Made by a program: the position numbers and the translations under genes | The notes under the pieces: model-generated | The model's database searches: none | Told to the model about the DNA's origin: nothing | The model's input: only the letters and a program-made list of their open reading frames with translations | In this document: in pieces, positions 1-11,119 of the stretch | Numbering within the stretch: position 1 is the first letter of the stretch | How the letters are laid out: each line of letters opens with the position of its first letter | Assembly (NCBI GenBank): GCA_029532415.1 | Contig: JAQOTA010000053.1 | Coordinates: 5,580,001 to 5,644,000, forward strand | Direction: 5' to 3' | DNA length: 64,000 bases | Origin: Marasmius tenuissimus | Taxonomy: Eukaryota; Basidiomycota; Agaricomycetes; Agaricales; Marasmiaceae

Positions 1-672
1 AATTCCCTATGTGATAGTGTACCATGTCCATGAAATGCCTGCAATGCCTTCCTTGATGTCTTCCAGAAATTGCTCCACAAATGCGCAGTGGCCAGCTCTG
101 ACGTTCCTCTGCTCTGATCTGAGTCTGTAATGAGTAAGTTTTTTCATAACCCGCATATGTAATCAACTCATGGTGATGCATCAGTGCTCAAAAACGCGTC
201 CAAAGACACGTCAGGAACACGTATATTGATTGGCTTCGCGTCAAAAACGCGTATCCCAACGAGTTCCGCGTCAGGAACGTGACTCCCGATGAGCATCGCG
301 CTATAGTCGTCAAAATTCTTCTGATATGAGCTCCATATCTCCACAGCGCCCTGGAGACAAAAAGATTTCCAACACATAGCCGATAACAGCCCTCTATCTC
401 CTCGAAAGACTTGTGGTCGCTTAAGTTTCGAAAAATGACAGAAAAAAGATCGGGCTCTTGGGAGGTCCAGTTCAGTGGTGTGGTGAGTCGGTTTGTTGGC
501 TCGTTTCCAATCGTTACAAACTCATACTGTTTTTCCCCACGCCCAATAGTCATGAATATAGGTTTTGCACATCCAAAATCCCTGTACCTCCAAGACGTGC
601 CGATTCTCACAATTTACCTCTCATCCTTCACCCTCTGGAACTGCTGGCTCCCATTCAACTACAAACCTCACT
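1..672. other. 5' flank without a supported gene; ~30-bp minisatellite
   Basis: I see no convincing gene here. From about 186 to 315 there is a degenerate tandem repeat with a ~30-bp unit built around CGCGTCA[A/G][A/G]AACGCGT, in about four diverged copies. Read on the minus strand it gives a roughly ten-residue repeat starting FLTR, but that frame has no family likeness and no introns, so I treat it as a by-product of the repeat. The rest is ordinary upstream sequence of the gene starting at 673. Confidence 0.5.
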
Positions 673-3600
673 ATGTCATCCTCTCTGCCACCAGAGGCGT
701 CAAATACCAAGCATTCACAAAAGCCAAAAGGCCCAAAAACCAAGCCCTCGGGCACCACACTGTTCAGCGAACAGCAGACCAAATGGCTTAAGAAGGAGCT
801 GGACAATCTGGAGGATCTTTTGATCAAGCACAACATCGAGACGGGCAAGGACAACAATGAGAATGATCCCGAGGAGATTTGGGATTGGTTTTATGACACT
901 AAGAATCACGCCATGCAAAGCCCCGAGTTTGCTAGTCCTCCTTGGAAGACAAAACGAGAGATCAATGGAAAGAGGTTGGTTGGAACACTTCTCAAGATAG
1001 ATTACTACTGACAACTTGGCTCTCAAGCAATAGCCACTTGGTTCAAAAACCAATGCAACAAGACTCTGGTGAAAAAACACAGGGAACGAGTTTGCTCCAA
1101 CTATCATCAAGGCTGTCGCGACATGGAGAAAGCCAGGGGATCGGCCGAGGGACCAGCTGAACAACAGCCTGCCCTCCCATTGTCGAAGGCTCTCCAGAAA
1201 TTAGCAGGCCTACGTGCGTTAACGCCAAAGGAACAGTTCAAAGCAGCTCAGGGAGAGAAGATCTGGGAGGAAACAAAGTGCCTGCAAGAGGAAAAACTGG
1301 AGCTTGCCAACGGCAACAACGGCGGTCTGCACAAACTCACGGTCAGCAATCTATGGGAGGCATTGAGCGAAGAAGAGAAAGCCAGCTATGCTGAGAAAGA
1401 GCAGGTCTTCAACCTAGAAACGTAAGTTCTCTCTTCTCATAGAACCGGACACAGTCAATCCAATGATCCTTCATCTTGCAGTAACCAGCAGGCCTTCGGT
1501 GAAGGTATCTTTGCGCTGTTGTACGACATTGCCAAGTCCGGCACTCTCGGAAACATGGAGGTAGTTGTCTACACCGGTTTTAGAGACAATGAAAATGCCA
1601 TGGCGGGCAGCATGTGAGCTCTCAATCTCAATTGTATTGCTCATCACTGATTTGTCGTACTTGCAGCTATGAGGTGTCCAGTCGCTGCCTTGGGAGAGAA
1701 AACAAGAAATTTTTTAAGGACAACAATGGAGGGGTGAAAGACAGTGTTGTAGCTGCATGGGGACAATGGTGTGCCCGCATGATAAAGTGTAAGGCTCTGC
1801 TTTCCCCCAAGTTGTACCAGGTCACTGATTGTCACAAAGTGAACCCTTGCGGCCCCAAGCCCATGTTGGATCCTCGGCTAAAGATGTTCAAGGGGTCAAA
1901 AATCCCTACTCTCCAAGGAGTGGATGTTGACAACACAACCTTCACTGATCTCATGGATATGCTGGAATTGCTGCTCAACTGCCTCTGGTGTAAGTCAAAC
2001 ATTCAACTACACAGTTCATCACTAAGGTTGCATGTACAGATTTAGTAGGCTTCGGTTCGTCTCTCCCATACAATGATATAGCCAAGCATCCAGAATGCTA
2101 CTACGACACGAAAAAATTTAAACTCCCCATCGCACTTGCACCTCCCTGAACCCTACAACAACATGAGAGGCAGCTGTTGGTGGACTTCCTAGTTGCCCCA
2201 CGAGATGATACCTCTGTATTTCTACCCCAATCAATGGGTGGGTCTGCCAACTCAACTGATCGAGACAGTGAGTAACTACATTCTCTCGGCTTGCCTATCA
2301 TCCTCAGATTTTGAAGCAGCCTCTCTTGGCGAAAGTCAAGTTCAGTCAGTGAATGACGCCCCTGCTAGAGGTACGTTCGCTCCCCCCGCTGATATTTGTT
2401 CCCTTTGGTCATCTTCTACGCTCAGGTTGTATAACCACTTCTCCTGGCGATCAGCAGCCCAAACAGATGCCAAACGTTGGCTCCTGTATGTTGATTCGCT
2501 TCTCTTGGTTCGCCTCATTCTGACTTCCCATTCTCAGCCATGGTTGGCGGAGCAGACCCCCCAAAAGAACTGAACGGTGCCACTGGTACGTTCACTTTCG
2601 TTCCGGAGATTCAACCCTCCCTGACTAATCGTTTCCAGTCTCTTCTACAACCCCGACTAAAGGGAAAGAGATGCCAGCCACTCAAGTGAACATTGCTGGT
2701 TAGTTCACTTGTTTTTCTCGTTTCAACCTATTCTGACTTCCTCCCCCAGCTGTAGTCCCTGCCATCGAAAAGATGATTGCATTGGTCCCTACAGCCCAGA
2801 CTAGCGGGAAGGACAGTGAACCGGAGGGGCAAGTGAACGCCGGAGTTGGTCAGTTCACTTGTTTCCCTCGTTTCACCCCATTCTGACTTCTTTCCAGATA
2901 CTGCTCTGATTATTGAAAAGGATGTCGTGCGAGCTCTCCCATCGACCAATTCTGGCGAGTTCATTCACCCCTCTAGCTACTCAATGCTCTCTGATTTCCC
3001 TCTTCCAGATGTGACCATGGTTCCGGTCAACGAGCCCACAGGTGAACAGTGCTTCCGGTATATTCACTCGTTTCTTCAGGCCTACCTCTCCCTGACTAAT
3101 AATTTACAGGTTCTCCTGCAGCCCCGGCTGGCAGGAAGGAAAGTGAACCAGAGGGTCAAGTAAACACCAGAGCTGATCAGTTCACTTGTTTCCCTCGTTT
3201 CATGCCGTTCTGACTTCCTTTCAGTTACCGCCCCGATTATTGAAAAGGAGGAGGTGCCAGCTGGCCCACGAAGTGACATTGGTTAGCTGATAGCTGAACC
3301 CTCTTTACTGCTTAACACTCCCTGACTTTTTGTGAGAAGCTCTGCCCACGGCAGCTAATGGAGAGAACCCCAAAGAGGTGCTGAACGGCAGTTTCAGTGT
3401 GTTCAATCATTGAAGCCTCCTCAACTCACCTCTAACTTCACATTATCAGCTGCGTCCATGGTCTCGGATGGCAGAGCAGAGCCCGCAAAGGAGTTGGATG
3501 GCGCTTCTGGTGGGCTCACTTGTTGTCTCAGGTCTACCCTCCCTAACTGGTCATTTCAAGCTCCTTCTGTGACCCTGGTGCACGAGGAAGAATTCGCATC

Positions 3601-4123
3601 AGCCTCTGAAGATGATGCAATGGTGATCGACTCATTTAATACTGGCCTTTATGGCACAAATGAAGGCCTCTCAGGTGCGCAACTTCAGGATTCTTGAAAC
3701 CTTAATTACCCTTCACTTACTCATCGATAGATGTTTCCCTGGAGGACCCCGATGGAGAATTCGATATCGACAATGAGGACCAACGTACATTCACGTTCAT
3801 CCTTGATTGAATTCCTTGCCCCTAATAAGATCCGCCAAATAGAAACCGCTGTCAAAGCGACCACTTCGGCAGTTGCCGCAAATCCAGCAACGCCCACAAA
3901 GCCAAAGCTCCATGTGGGCCAAACCTTGAAGAAGTCTCTGACATTCACAAGGGGGATGAAAAGAAAGCAGATGGAGGCACAAGGTCAAATTGAGGAGCAT
4001 CAAGCTCCTCCAAAAAAGCCCAAAAATCGTCCACAGTCTCGCCCAACCCCTGTGGTATCCCCCAACAAGAGGGGAGGCAATGGTAAAGTCAAACGCAAGA
4101 GGCGGAACAACAAAAACCAATGA
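673..4123 (+). pseudogene. Decayed multi-exon gene of unknown function, likely a member of a multicopy family
   Basis: The start is chosen at ATG 673 (MSSSLPPEAS). Exon 1 gives a charged helical segment (EQQTKWLKKELDNLEDLL, then WDWFYDTKNH). Later exons are roughly 1028-1421, 1482-1613, 1667-1989 and 2040-2270, joined by short introns with good GT/AG and branch sites. They encode WFKNQCNK, a Lys/Glu-rich region, LWEALSEEEKASY and a Cys-containing segment ending GSKIPTLQGVDVDN. Two defects are visible. The obvious first intron (975-1027) does not keep the frame. In exon 5 an in-frame TGA (2147-2149) interrupts a frame that otherwise stays open as TLQQHERQLLVDFL. The 3' half is a run of mini-exons (2,590-3,700) and the last exon encodes a very basic tail (KRKRRNNKNQ, stop 4121-4123). 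I do not recognise the family. It could be a multicopy, transposon-associated host gene; a live gene ending at the TGA cannot be excluded. Confidence 0.5.
2590..3420 (+). repeat. Tandemly duplicated mini-exon/intron units
   Basis: Several successive blocks repeat the same layout: a short intron containing GTTCACTTGTTT, CTCGTTTCA and TTCTGACTTC before a CCAG acceptor, then a 50-100 nt exon encoding variants of AxIEKxxxxxxP followed by GKDSEPEGQVN. The clearest intron copies begin near 2700, 2850 and 3178, with a degenerate one near 3290. Exons are bounded at the same phase (G|GT...AG), so units can be gained or lost without breaking the frame. This suggests expansion of a repetitive, probably disordered protein segment by duplication of exon-intron units. 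Confidence 0.6.
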
Positions 4124-4319
4124 CAATGTACATTCTTTTGCCCTCGACCCCATTCCCGCACCATTGAAGATCCAATTCTTGTATTTCCCCCTGATATGCC
4201 CCCTGATTCACTTGTTTGTGGGTTGGTGTTCATCTTTCTGGTGTTGCTTTTACTTCGACCTGTGCAGGTAGTTGTTCACTTTGCAGGATGTTCCCTTTAC
4301 ACTGCTTACAGATGATGCG

Positions 4320-5560
4320 TGTCCCGTTCCCTTCTGTCTTGTTACAGCGTCTTTTCTTGTTCGATCCTGTTCAGTCCGTTGTCGCACGTCCTCTCCTACC
4401 CCTTTTGATTTCTCGTTCCCATCTTGGTTCCCTTGTGCTTGCCCTTTTGCTTGCTTTATGTTTACCTTGTCCTCGTGTACTCATGCTTGTCGGATATGTG
4501 TTACCCAACCCTTGGACAATGTCTGGCCTCTACGTGGCCCAAGGGACTAGTAGCTGCAGATCCCATACACAGCGAAGCCAACAGACATTTGATCATTTAG
4601 TTTGTTTCCCCACTATAGTATTCACTTTTCCAGCAGTTCCCCATGCCCCTTTCAGTCTCTTTCACAATTAAAAGATCTTCGCGAGCGACTTCAAGTCAAT
4701 TGATCACCGCCTCACATCCTTCTCTCATATTTATCCCTGCCCAGGTTGTTCCGTTATCCTATTCTCGTTCTCATCTTGGTACCTCGTTCTCACGGGGTCT
4801 GTTCAGTTATTTCAGTTCCCTGCTTTCATTGCACATCTCTTTGTTCACACTGGCATTCACTTTTTCAGCACTTCCCCATGCCCCTTCCATTCTTTTTCAC
4901 AGTCAGAGGATCTTCGCGAGCGACTTTGAGTGACTTTGAGTTGATTGATCACCGCACCCTTCTCTCAAATTCATCCCTGTCTATTTCGTTCCGTTGTCCT
5001 TCTCTCGTTTCCATGTTGGTACCTTGTACTCGCGAGGTCTGTTCAGTTATCCCAGTTCCCCTCTTTTTTTTTGCACATTTCTTTGTTCACACTGGGGTTC
5101 ACTTGCAGCAGTCTCCATGCCCCTTTTATTCTCTTTCACGGTTGAAAGATCTTTGCAAGCGACTTTGAGTCGCATCCTTCTTTCATATTTATTCCTGCCC
5201 AGGTCATTCTGTTGTTCTATTCTCATTCTCTGGTACCTCGTTGTTGCGGGGTCTGTTCAGTTATTGTAGTTCCCTGCTGTTGTTGCACATTTCTTTGTTC
5301 ACACCAGTGTTCACTTTTCCAGCAGTTCCCCACACCCATGCCCCTTCCATTCTCTCTTGCGCTTAGAGGATCTCCACAAGCAGCTTCAAGTCAATTGATC
5401 ATCGCTTCGCATCCCTCTCTCGTACTTATTCCTGTCCGGTCCGTTCCATTGTCTTATTCTGGTTTCCCTTGGTATTTTGTTCTCGCAGAGTCTATTCAGT
5501 TATCCCAGTTCCCTGCTGTTGTTTTTCTGTTCACGCTAGTGTTCACTTTTTCTGATAGTA
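4320..5560. repeat. ~230-bp tandem repeat, four recognisable copies plus a degenerate 5' copy
   Basis: Units begin with TTCACTTTTCCAGCAG-like sequence at about 4622, 4856, 5098, 5311 and a final partial at 5542, giving spacings of 234, 242, 213 and 231 bp. Each unit contains, in order, CCATGCCCCTT, GATCTTCGCGAGCGACTT, a CTTCTCTC tract, CGTTCTC...TGGTACCT, GTCTGTTCAGTTAT and GCACATTTCTTTGTTCAC. The sequence 4320-4620 contains the middle part of a more diverged copy. The plus strand is strongly T/C-rich, which explains the overlapping Ser/Phe-rich open frames; I do not take these as genes. A possible polyadenylation signal (AATAAA) follows at about 5584. Confidence 0.8.
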
Positions 5561-5599
5561 TTTTAATCACAACTATCAGTACTCAATAAATACACTGTT

Positions 5600-8500
5600 C
5601 TATGACCTCGTTCACTGTGTTCACTCAAATCCGGTGTCAACCCAAGATGTTCTGTGAGGCTTGTCCTGTTGTAGACCTTGAGCATTTCAGAAACAATATA
5701 TGAAGGTTAGCCATGATACGTACCCTGTGGGGTCGGCGCGAGGGAACTCACAGTGAAGGTTGCACTGGAGAGTACTGTGAAGTGAAGCGCACAAAAGAGG
5801 GTGTTTGGTATTGGGAACATCCCTCGTGGATATGAGGAGTGTTTACAGTGTGATTGTTGGATAGAGAAGTTTGAGGAGGCAAGCGCCGTCAACTTTGCTC
5901 GCTGTTTCTCAACGCTTCATGATCAGCAAGGGACAAATGGATAGTAGCACAATAGCAGCTGGGGAAGACTAAAGTGACAAGGGAGTGAACATCTGAGATG
6001 GTGTGGTCAACAACAGGAGATGGCACCGGGCAAACAAAAGTAATCCGTATGGGGGGGTTTTCTGTGAGGCGGTGGTGTTATCTTGCTTTCCAGCCTTGAG
6101 TGCTACCATTATTGTGACTAAATGTGGCTTGGAGGACAAATGGTCAGCATATAGCCCAAGTGACAGAGATGCGGCACACCGACATACGACACTTGGAGGT
6201 CTCTGTTCCTGCTCGCTACTGGTGAACAGTTCGTGGTTGTTATCTACATATTGAGCCAGTCTTGGAAGAGAAAATGATGATTTTCCTGAAAGTAGATAAG
6301 AATATGAGCAGTGGAAGAGATATGTGGTCAGCGTGCCAGATCATGGAGGGGAGGGAAGAACCAGGAGCAGTAAATTCTCACGGGGCGCTTGGGCTGTCAA
6401 TTGGGCATCAACTGGGCGACAGCCAATCAGATTTTTTAGAGTGTTTGACTCTGTCATGTGACACTTCATGAATTATTAGCTGAACCTTTAGGTTCTAGCC
6501 CTCAGAGAGAAAACGGTTTTTGTGCATCAAAACAATACATACAAACAATGCAACTGGTCCGCTGCACTCCGCAGCAGCTTGTGATAAGATTGCCAAACCT
6601 TGATTAGATCCCTGAGCTCTCCTGGGCCCTCACTAGGCCTCAACGTCAACTCTCATGTCTACATATCTATCCGATGGCTTACGGTCATCAGCCTGCAAAT
6701 TTCGAACATCTCCCTCAAGTTTACAAGGAACGTACACACTTACTATTTTATAAGAATGCCAGGATAGACTTCACCCTCTACAGCAATCACAGCCTAGCAA
6801 AATGCAGCGCGGCAGCAGCCAAACTGAAATAATTGGCACGATTTATACTCGTCGAGCTGGTGATCAATTTCCCAGGCCTCTATTACCTCGAAGAACTGTA
6901 TCAAAAAGCTGGAGACAGGTCAGCACACAATTTCCATTCGTCCTGACTCTGGATCACTACAGCATCCGAAATTATAAAAGAAGAATCCCCCTGCTGGCAA
7001 ATCTCTTGCAATCCAACAGTGTTGTCGTTACAGCCTCCAGGCATTGGCACACGTCGAATCTTGACAGGATTTCGAAAGAGCAAAATTCCGAATTCAAGGA
7101 ACGAGAATTAGGCTTTTTCCGGTATGAAATCCATTTCTCACCAAAATTCAAAATGTGAGAGTTTATTTCCAGAAATGGTGCGATCTGCCGCCCTTTCCGG
7201 CCTCTCCTTCCATCTTTGGCTTGTTCTTCTCATGCTCTGTATAGCAGGCCAATCCCCGTCACCCTTCTGATGTCTGTGTACCCTCATTTCCCCTCAATGG
7301 TACATTATAAGAGTACTAGTCCTTTATTACTATGTTTCCTTCTGCTGGGGTCTACATACGGTGTAGTGGTCTCTACTTAAAACATTTGGACTATGCAGAT
7401 CACTACCGGTGACTTCAAACTCTGCCATCACGGTCAATGCTTGAGCTTTAACTTCCTGACATTCACTAGCACTTCCAACCATTTATTTTACTGGATGTCT
7501 CACAATCTATCATATTCTCAGGACATGTCCAACATTTTGAAGTGAATCACAGGACCATTGTCACATCATGTGGTGAGTGATGTGTGAGCTGCCATATTTG
7601 GGACAGCTTCAGTCTCAGTTCTGAATACTATCCAGATTAAGAAGGAGGCGGCTTCCATACGTCATAATTCCTTGTCATTGCCAATGTTTGTTTCTCTTCG
7701 CCATGTAGCCACCAACACCCAGCAAGTTTAATGTTTGTTTCCTGTCTACCAACCATTCTACCTAGCCAGTCTACAAAGGGCATTAAAGTGCTGAATTACA
7801 ACCGCGACTGGGGTTTTACTTTCTTGAGTCATGATGTGTCACGCGTGCATCTGCCGCTGTCTTGAGCCCAACAGTCACCATGAGTCTCAAGTATGTTTTA
7901 TCTCTCGAGAGTTTGTTCTCTCTATCAATGAATTTACCTATAGCTTTTGGCTCCTCCAGACAAATCAAAGGCAGGAACATATGCAAGCTGGTAGATTTTC
8001 ACGGGTATCTGGCTATCAGAACATAGACGAGGGACCTCGTGTAGGTAACTACTATTTGTTCTTGGGTACTAAAGCTTGAAGTACTGATATTTGATTAATA
8101 GACCCGAATGGCTTCAGAATTTTGTAGTGATGATTGATTTGGGCTCAGAATCAGTGTATAATCAACTATTGGTGTGTATTCAAATGTTTATATTTTGACT
8201 GTATCCATATAACTGAACTATTCCCTGAGTAAAAGTACTCAAGGATAAAACACTCTCACCTCTAGTCAATATTCTGGTATGGCAACCTCAGATTGGCCAC
8301 CCGTAGTACCTGCTGGACTTTAATGTGCTTCCGTCATTGTATGATATCATTGCCCTTTGCCCTATCTTACTCATGTAGCTCCATAACCCTTTACCTCTGT
8401 GATCGTACTTACTCCTACATACATCATGCACAGTTGGACCTAAATCATGTGTAGTATATTCCTCTCTGTTCTCTCGTATTCTCCCTACTTCTGTACAGTA

Positions 8501-9535
8501 TATAAACTACCTACCAAATCCCATACTACCTCAGTGGTTTGTTAACCCACTGAGGTCTTCTACATTTCTCTTCTCTTGCCCTGCTCCGAGATCTTTCTCT
8601 GCGCCATATTGCGACTCCTCTGCAGCCCACTCAGTTGCTGCAAACTCGAAATTTTGTGTGCTTTTACTCAGGAATAACTCAATTCTAGCAGCTTACTATG
8701 ATCATACTCTACCGGTTTCCCAAAATTTACTCAAAAAATTAGTTGGCAGCAAAAACCCGCTTATTTACTGCCACTATACCCATTTTTCTGCCAGAATTTA
8801 GCAACCCTCAAGATGTGATGGTTTTTATGCCACGTACTGTGAGCATTGTGTTGCCTATCACAGGAAGTGAGACACCTGACACCCTTATTTCCACCAGATG
8901 CCAACCATCACTGGTAGGTCCAACACAACAATAAGTTCAGGCTTAGATATGGATGAATCACCTTAGAAGACATGGCAAACTTCAATCAATAGTCCCAAGT
9001 GTTGCACTTGAGATTTGAATGTTTGAATTCGGACACACCGGCGGAGCCGGCTGACACCCCAAGTGGCTCAGATTTGCCATTTCTTGAGTTTAGCGTCCCT
9101 TGGCAGTACATAGTAACTGTGACATGGAGACTGGGAAGGAAATTGCTCTCACTTCTTGCTCACTTCATACCTTTTCTCCGTTCCTTCAGTGCTTGCATGT
9201 ACATACCATTTGCTAGCCGTCGGTACTCGTCGCATTTCCGAGATTTTAGTTAGGTTAAGTTGCAGTCATACACATCAAAAGATCCCAACTTTTCCTGCTC
9301 TACGTAAGTAGTTTGTACAGGCAAAGGGTTCGTGAAGGTTCAGCTCGTGCCTTGCAGAGGCCTAATCCTTTGTCATTCTATTGTAGATGTAGATGTAGAT
9401 AAAACACCCCGCCCACCTTTTTGGGTCCCCCAAACTTGCCCCGTACACTGAGTTTCCGCTCGGGGGATTGTAATTTTGCGCGTGTGGCAGTATTTCGGTA
9501 TTTACACGGGGCACTGAGCAGAATTTCACGGCCAT
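5600..9535. other. Gene-poor stretch, no supported gene
   Basis: I find no spliced coding structure or recognisable protein family over these ~3.9 kb, only short random frames. A stretch at 8,490-8,740 has a TATATAAA box at about 8,500 and a perfect 10-bp stem (ACCTCAGTGG at 8528-8537 with its complement at 8547-8556), followed by pyrimidine-rich sequence. This resembles an LTR promoter region, but I could not find matching LTR ends, a primer site or a coding remnant. The rest appears to be ordinary AT-rich intergenic or very old repeat sequence. Confidence 0.5.
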
Positions 9536-9537
9536 GA

Positions 9538-9795
9538 AACTGGATTCGGGAACTATGAAGATTAACCAGCCCAGTAAATCAACCCTTTCCCATCCAGCAA
9601 AGGTACACCTCAACGAAGGAAGAGGCTGAGGTTTTGCAATTGCTAACCTTGTGAATTCACGAAGGTTTTTCTTACGATATAATGTAACGTTAACAAGTTT
9701 GATTCGTGACCGATAATTTCTTTTGTGGAAACACAATGCCCGTTTATAGAGTGTATTTGCTGGGTGTTATACGGAATTTGGCCCGTCTATTTAGT
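9538..9795 (+). repeat. Left copy of an imperfect inverted repeat pair
   Basis: The segment starting CTGGATTCGGGAACT (about 9538) and running through CGAAGGTTTTTCTTACG, AAGTTTGATTCGTG and TTTTGTGGAAACACAATGCC to GTGTATTTGCTGGG matches the reverse complement of 10,050-10,434 over most of its length with substitutions and small gaps. Similarity may extend upstream of 9538. No coding function is apparent; frames crossing it are shadows of the repeat. Confidence 0.65.
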
Positions 9796-10049
9796 GCTCC
9801 AATGTGTCCATTTGCCCGATTTGCACAGGCGCTTCACACTTTTTTTCTCTGATCATCTCGTTTCTCAGCTTCCGCAGGGACCCTCTCTAAGCTGCCAGAC
9901 GCCAAAAAATCAAAGACTGACTACTCAATCTGCGATGTTCGCTCGCCCATGCAGAATATGGGAGCATTTTGTTGCATTAATCGTGCTCTCTGCTTTTCTT
10001 GAGATATGACGTACCCACACGGCCCTTGATGCTTGTAAAATTTTGACGA

Positions 10050-10434
10050 CCTCGTCTGTCTATACATAGCTCCGACCCGTCCGTACAGAATCCGTATAAC
10101 CCCCATATAACCCCCAGCAAATACACTCTTATAAGGCAGTGTATTGGCCCCTGAAGGCGCGGAACGGTACTTAAATAGGCATGTATTACTATACATGACC
10201 ATCGGTAAGGGCCGGAGCCCCGCCTCGTGAGCGGGCATTGTGTTTCCACAAAATAATTATCAAACGGGAATCGAACTTGTAATCGCTGCATAATATGCAG
10301 GATACACCTTCGTGAATCCATCAAGTTAGCAATTGCGAGACCTTGATCTTTTCTTTTGCTGGAGTGTACCTTTACAGAATGGGAATAAGGTGATCAATCG
10401 GCCTAATTAACCTTTACAGTTCCCGAATCCAGCA
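10050..10434 (-). repeat. Right copy of the inverted repeat pair, with a tRNA-like B-box
   Basis: Read on the minus strand this copy begins CTGGATTCGGGAACT near 10,434. It contains GATTACAAGTTCGATTCCCG (about 10,265-10,290), close to a pol III B-box (GTTCGANTCC), then TTTTGTGGAAACACAATGCC and, after an insertion absent from the left copy, GTGTATTTGCTGGG. The T-stem does not pair well and no full cloverleaf folds, so I do not call a tRNA. A tRNA-derived SINE-like element in two opposite copies is one explanation; a fold-back DNA element is another. Confidence 0.55.
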
Positions 10435-11014
10435 TCGGCAAAACCTCTTGGACGGGTCCCGGGTATTTAAGGCATGGCCACCCGTGACTAGGTTGGTAGA
10501 CATTGTACAGTAGCTTGCCATGTTGTTACCAAGGTTGTACACACTGGATAAAGATGGAAGTGTATGTAAACTGAATAAAAACTGTTAATGAAGTGTACAA
10601 ACACAGTAAGGTTGTAGGAAGATGTACACTCACTGCAAAGATGGATGGTAAGATGTACATAATGTAGAACAGGTTGGGAAGGCTGGAACACTCTCAGGTA
10701 TTGGGCAAGGTCGTTGTACAATGAAAAACAAGGTTTTATATAGGTACAGACGTGAGCATGAGTATGAAATACAGTATACAGGCGAGCATATCCCTCAGTG
10801 CATCAAACACCCGTTGCATTGTCTACAGACTTGTCCTCCACAGCAATTTCAGGCTGTGGATAGAGATAAAATAAGTAGCTGTAGAATATGTTAGTAGATA
10901 AAACTAAACAAAAAAGCGAAAAAACTCACCGGGAATGTTGTAGCTGGGCGTTGTGAAGTAGCCAATGGCGGTGGTCAAAATGCAAGAGACGCCGGAATTG
11001 CCACGGGCTAACCG

Positions 11015-11119
11015 GCGCGGGTTGTATCCAGAGCCAAACAGAGATTCTGGCGCAAGCGCTTGGCCTAACCCTGGGCGCTTGCGCCAGAATCCTTGTTTGG
11101 CTCTGGATACAACCCGCGC
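11015..11119. repeat. Long hairpin: 45-bp stem, 15-nt loop
   Basis: The left arm 11,015-11,059 starts GCGCGGGTTGTATCC and ends GGCGCAAGCGC. The right arm 11,075-11,119 is its reverse complement with only two mismatches in the middle (AGAG against AAGG). The 15-nt loop contains CCTAACCC. Such a near-perfect palindrome is too long to be chance and is recent enough to be little changed. It may be a MITE-type element, an extruding palindrome or a source of small hairpin RNA. There is no coding sequence around it that I can support. Confidence 0.85.

Noticed and set aside
188..610. Minus-strand 140-codon frame with FLTR repeats
   Set aside because: Produced by the 30-bp minisatellite; no splice structure and no protein likeness.
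4216..5589. Overlapping Ser/Phe/Leu-rich open frames that could be a secreted or membrane protein family
   Set aside because: They follow the T/C-rich 230-bp repeat in several frames at once, with no start context, introns or family likeness.
5600..9350. A hidden retrotransposon coding region
   Set aside because: I looked for reverse transcriptase, integrase, protease and zinc-knuckle motifs in the open frames on both strands and found none.
10262..10330. tRNA gene inside the right inverted-repeat copy
   Set aside because: The B-box-like GTTCGATTCC is present, but the T-stem and acceptor stem do not pair and no clear A-box lies at the right distance. Treated as a SINE-like repeat only.
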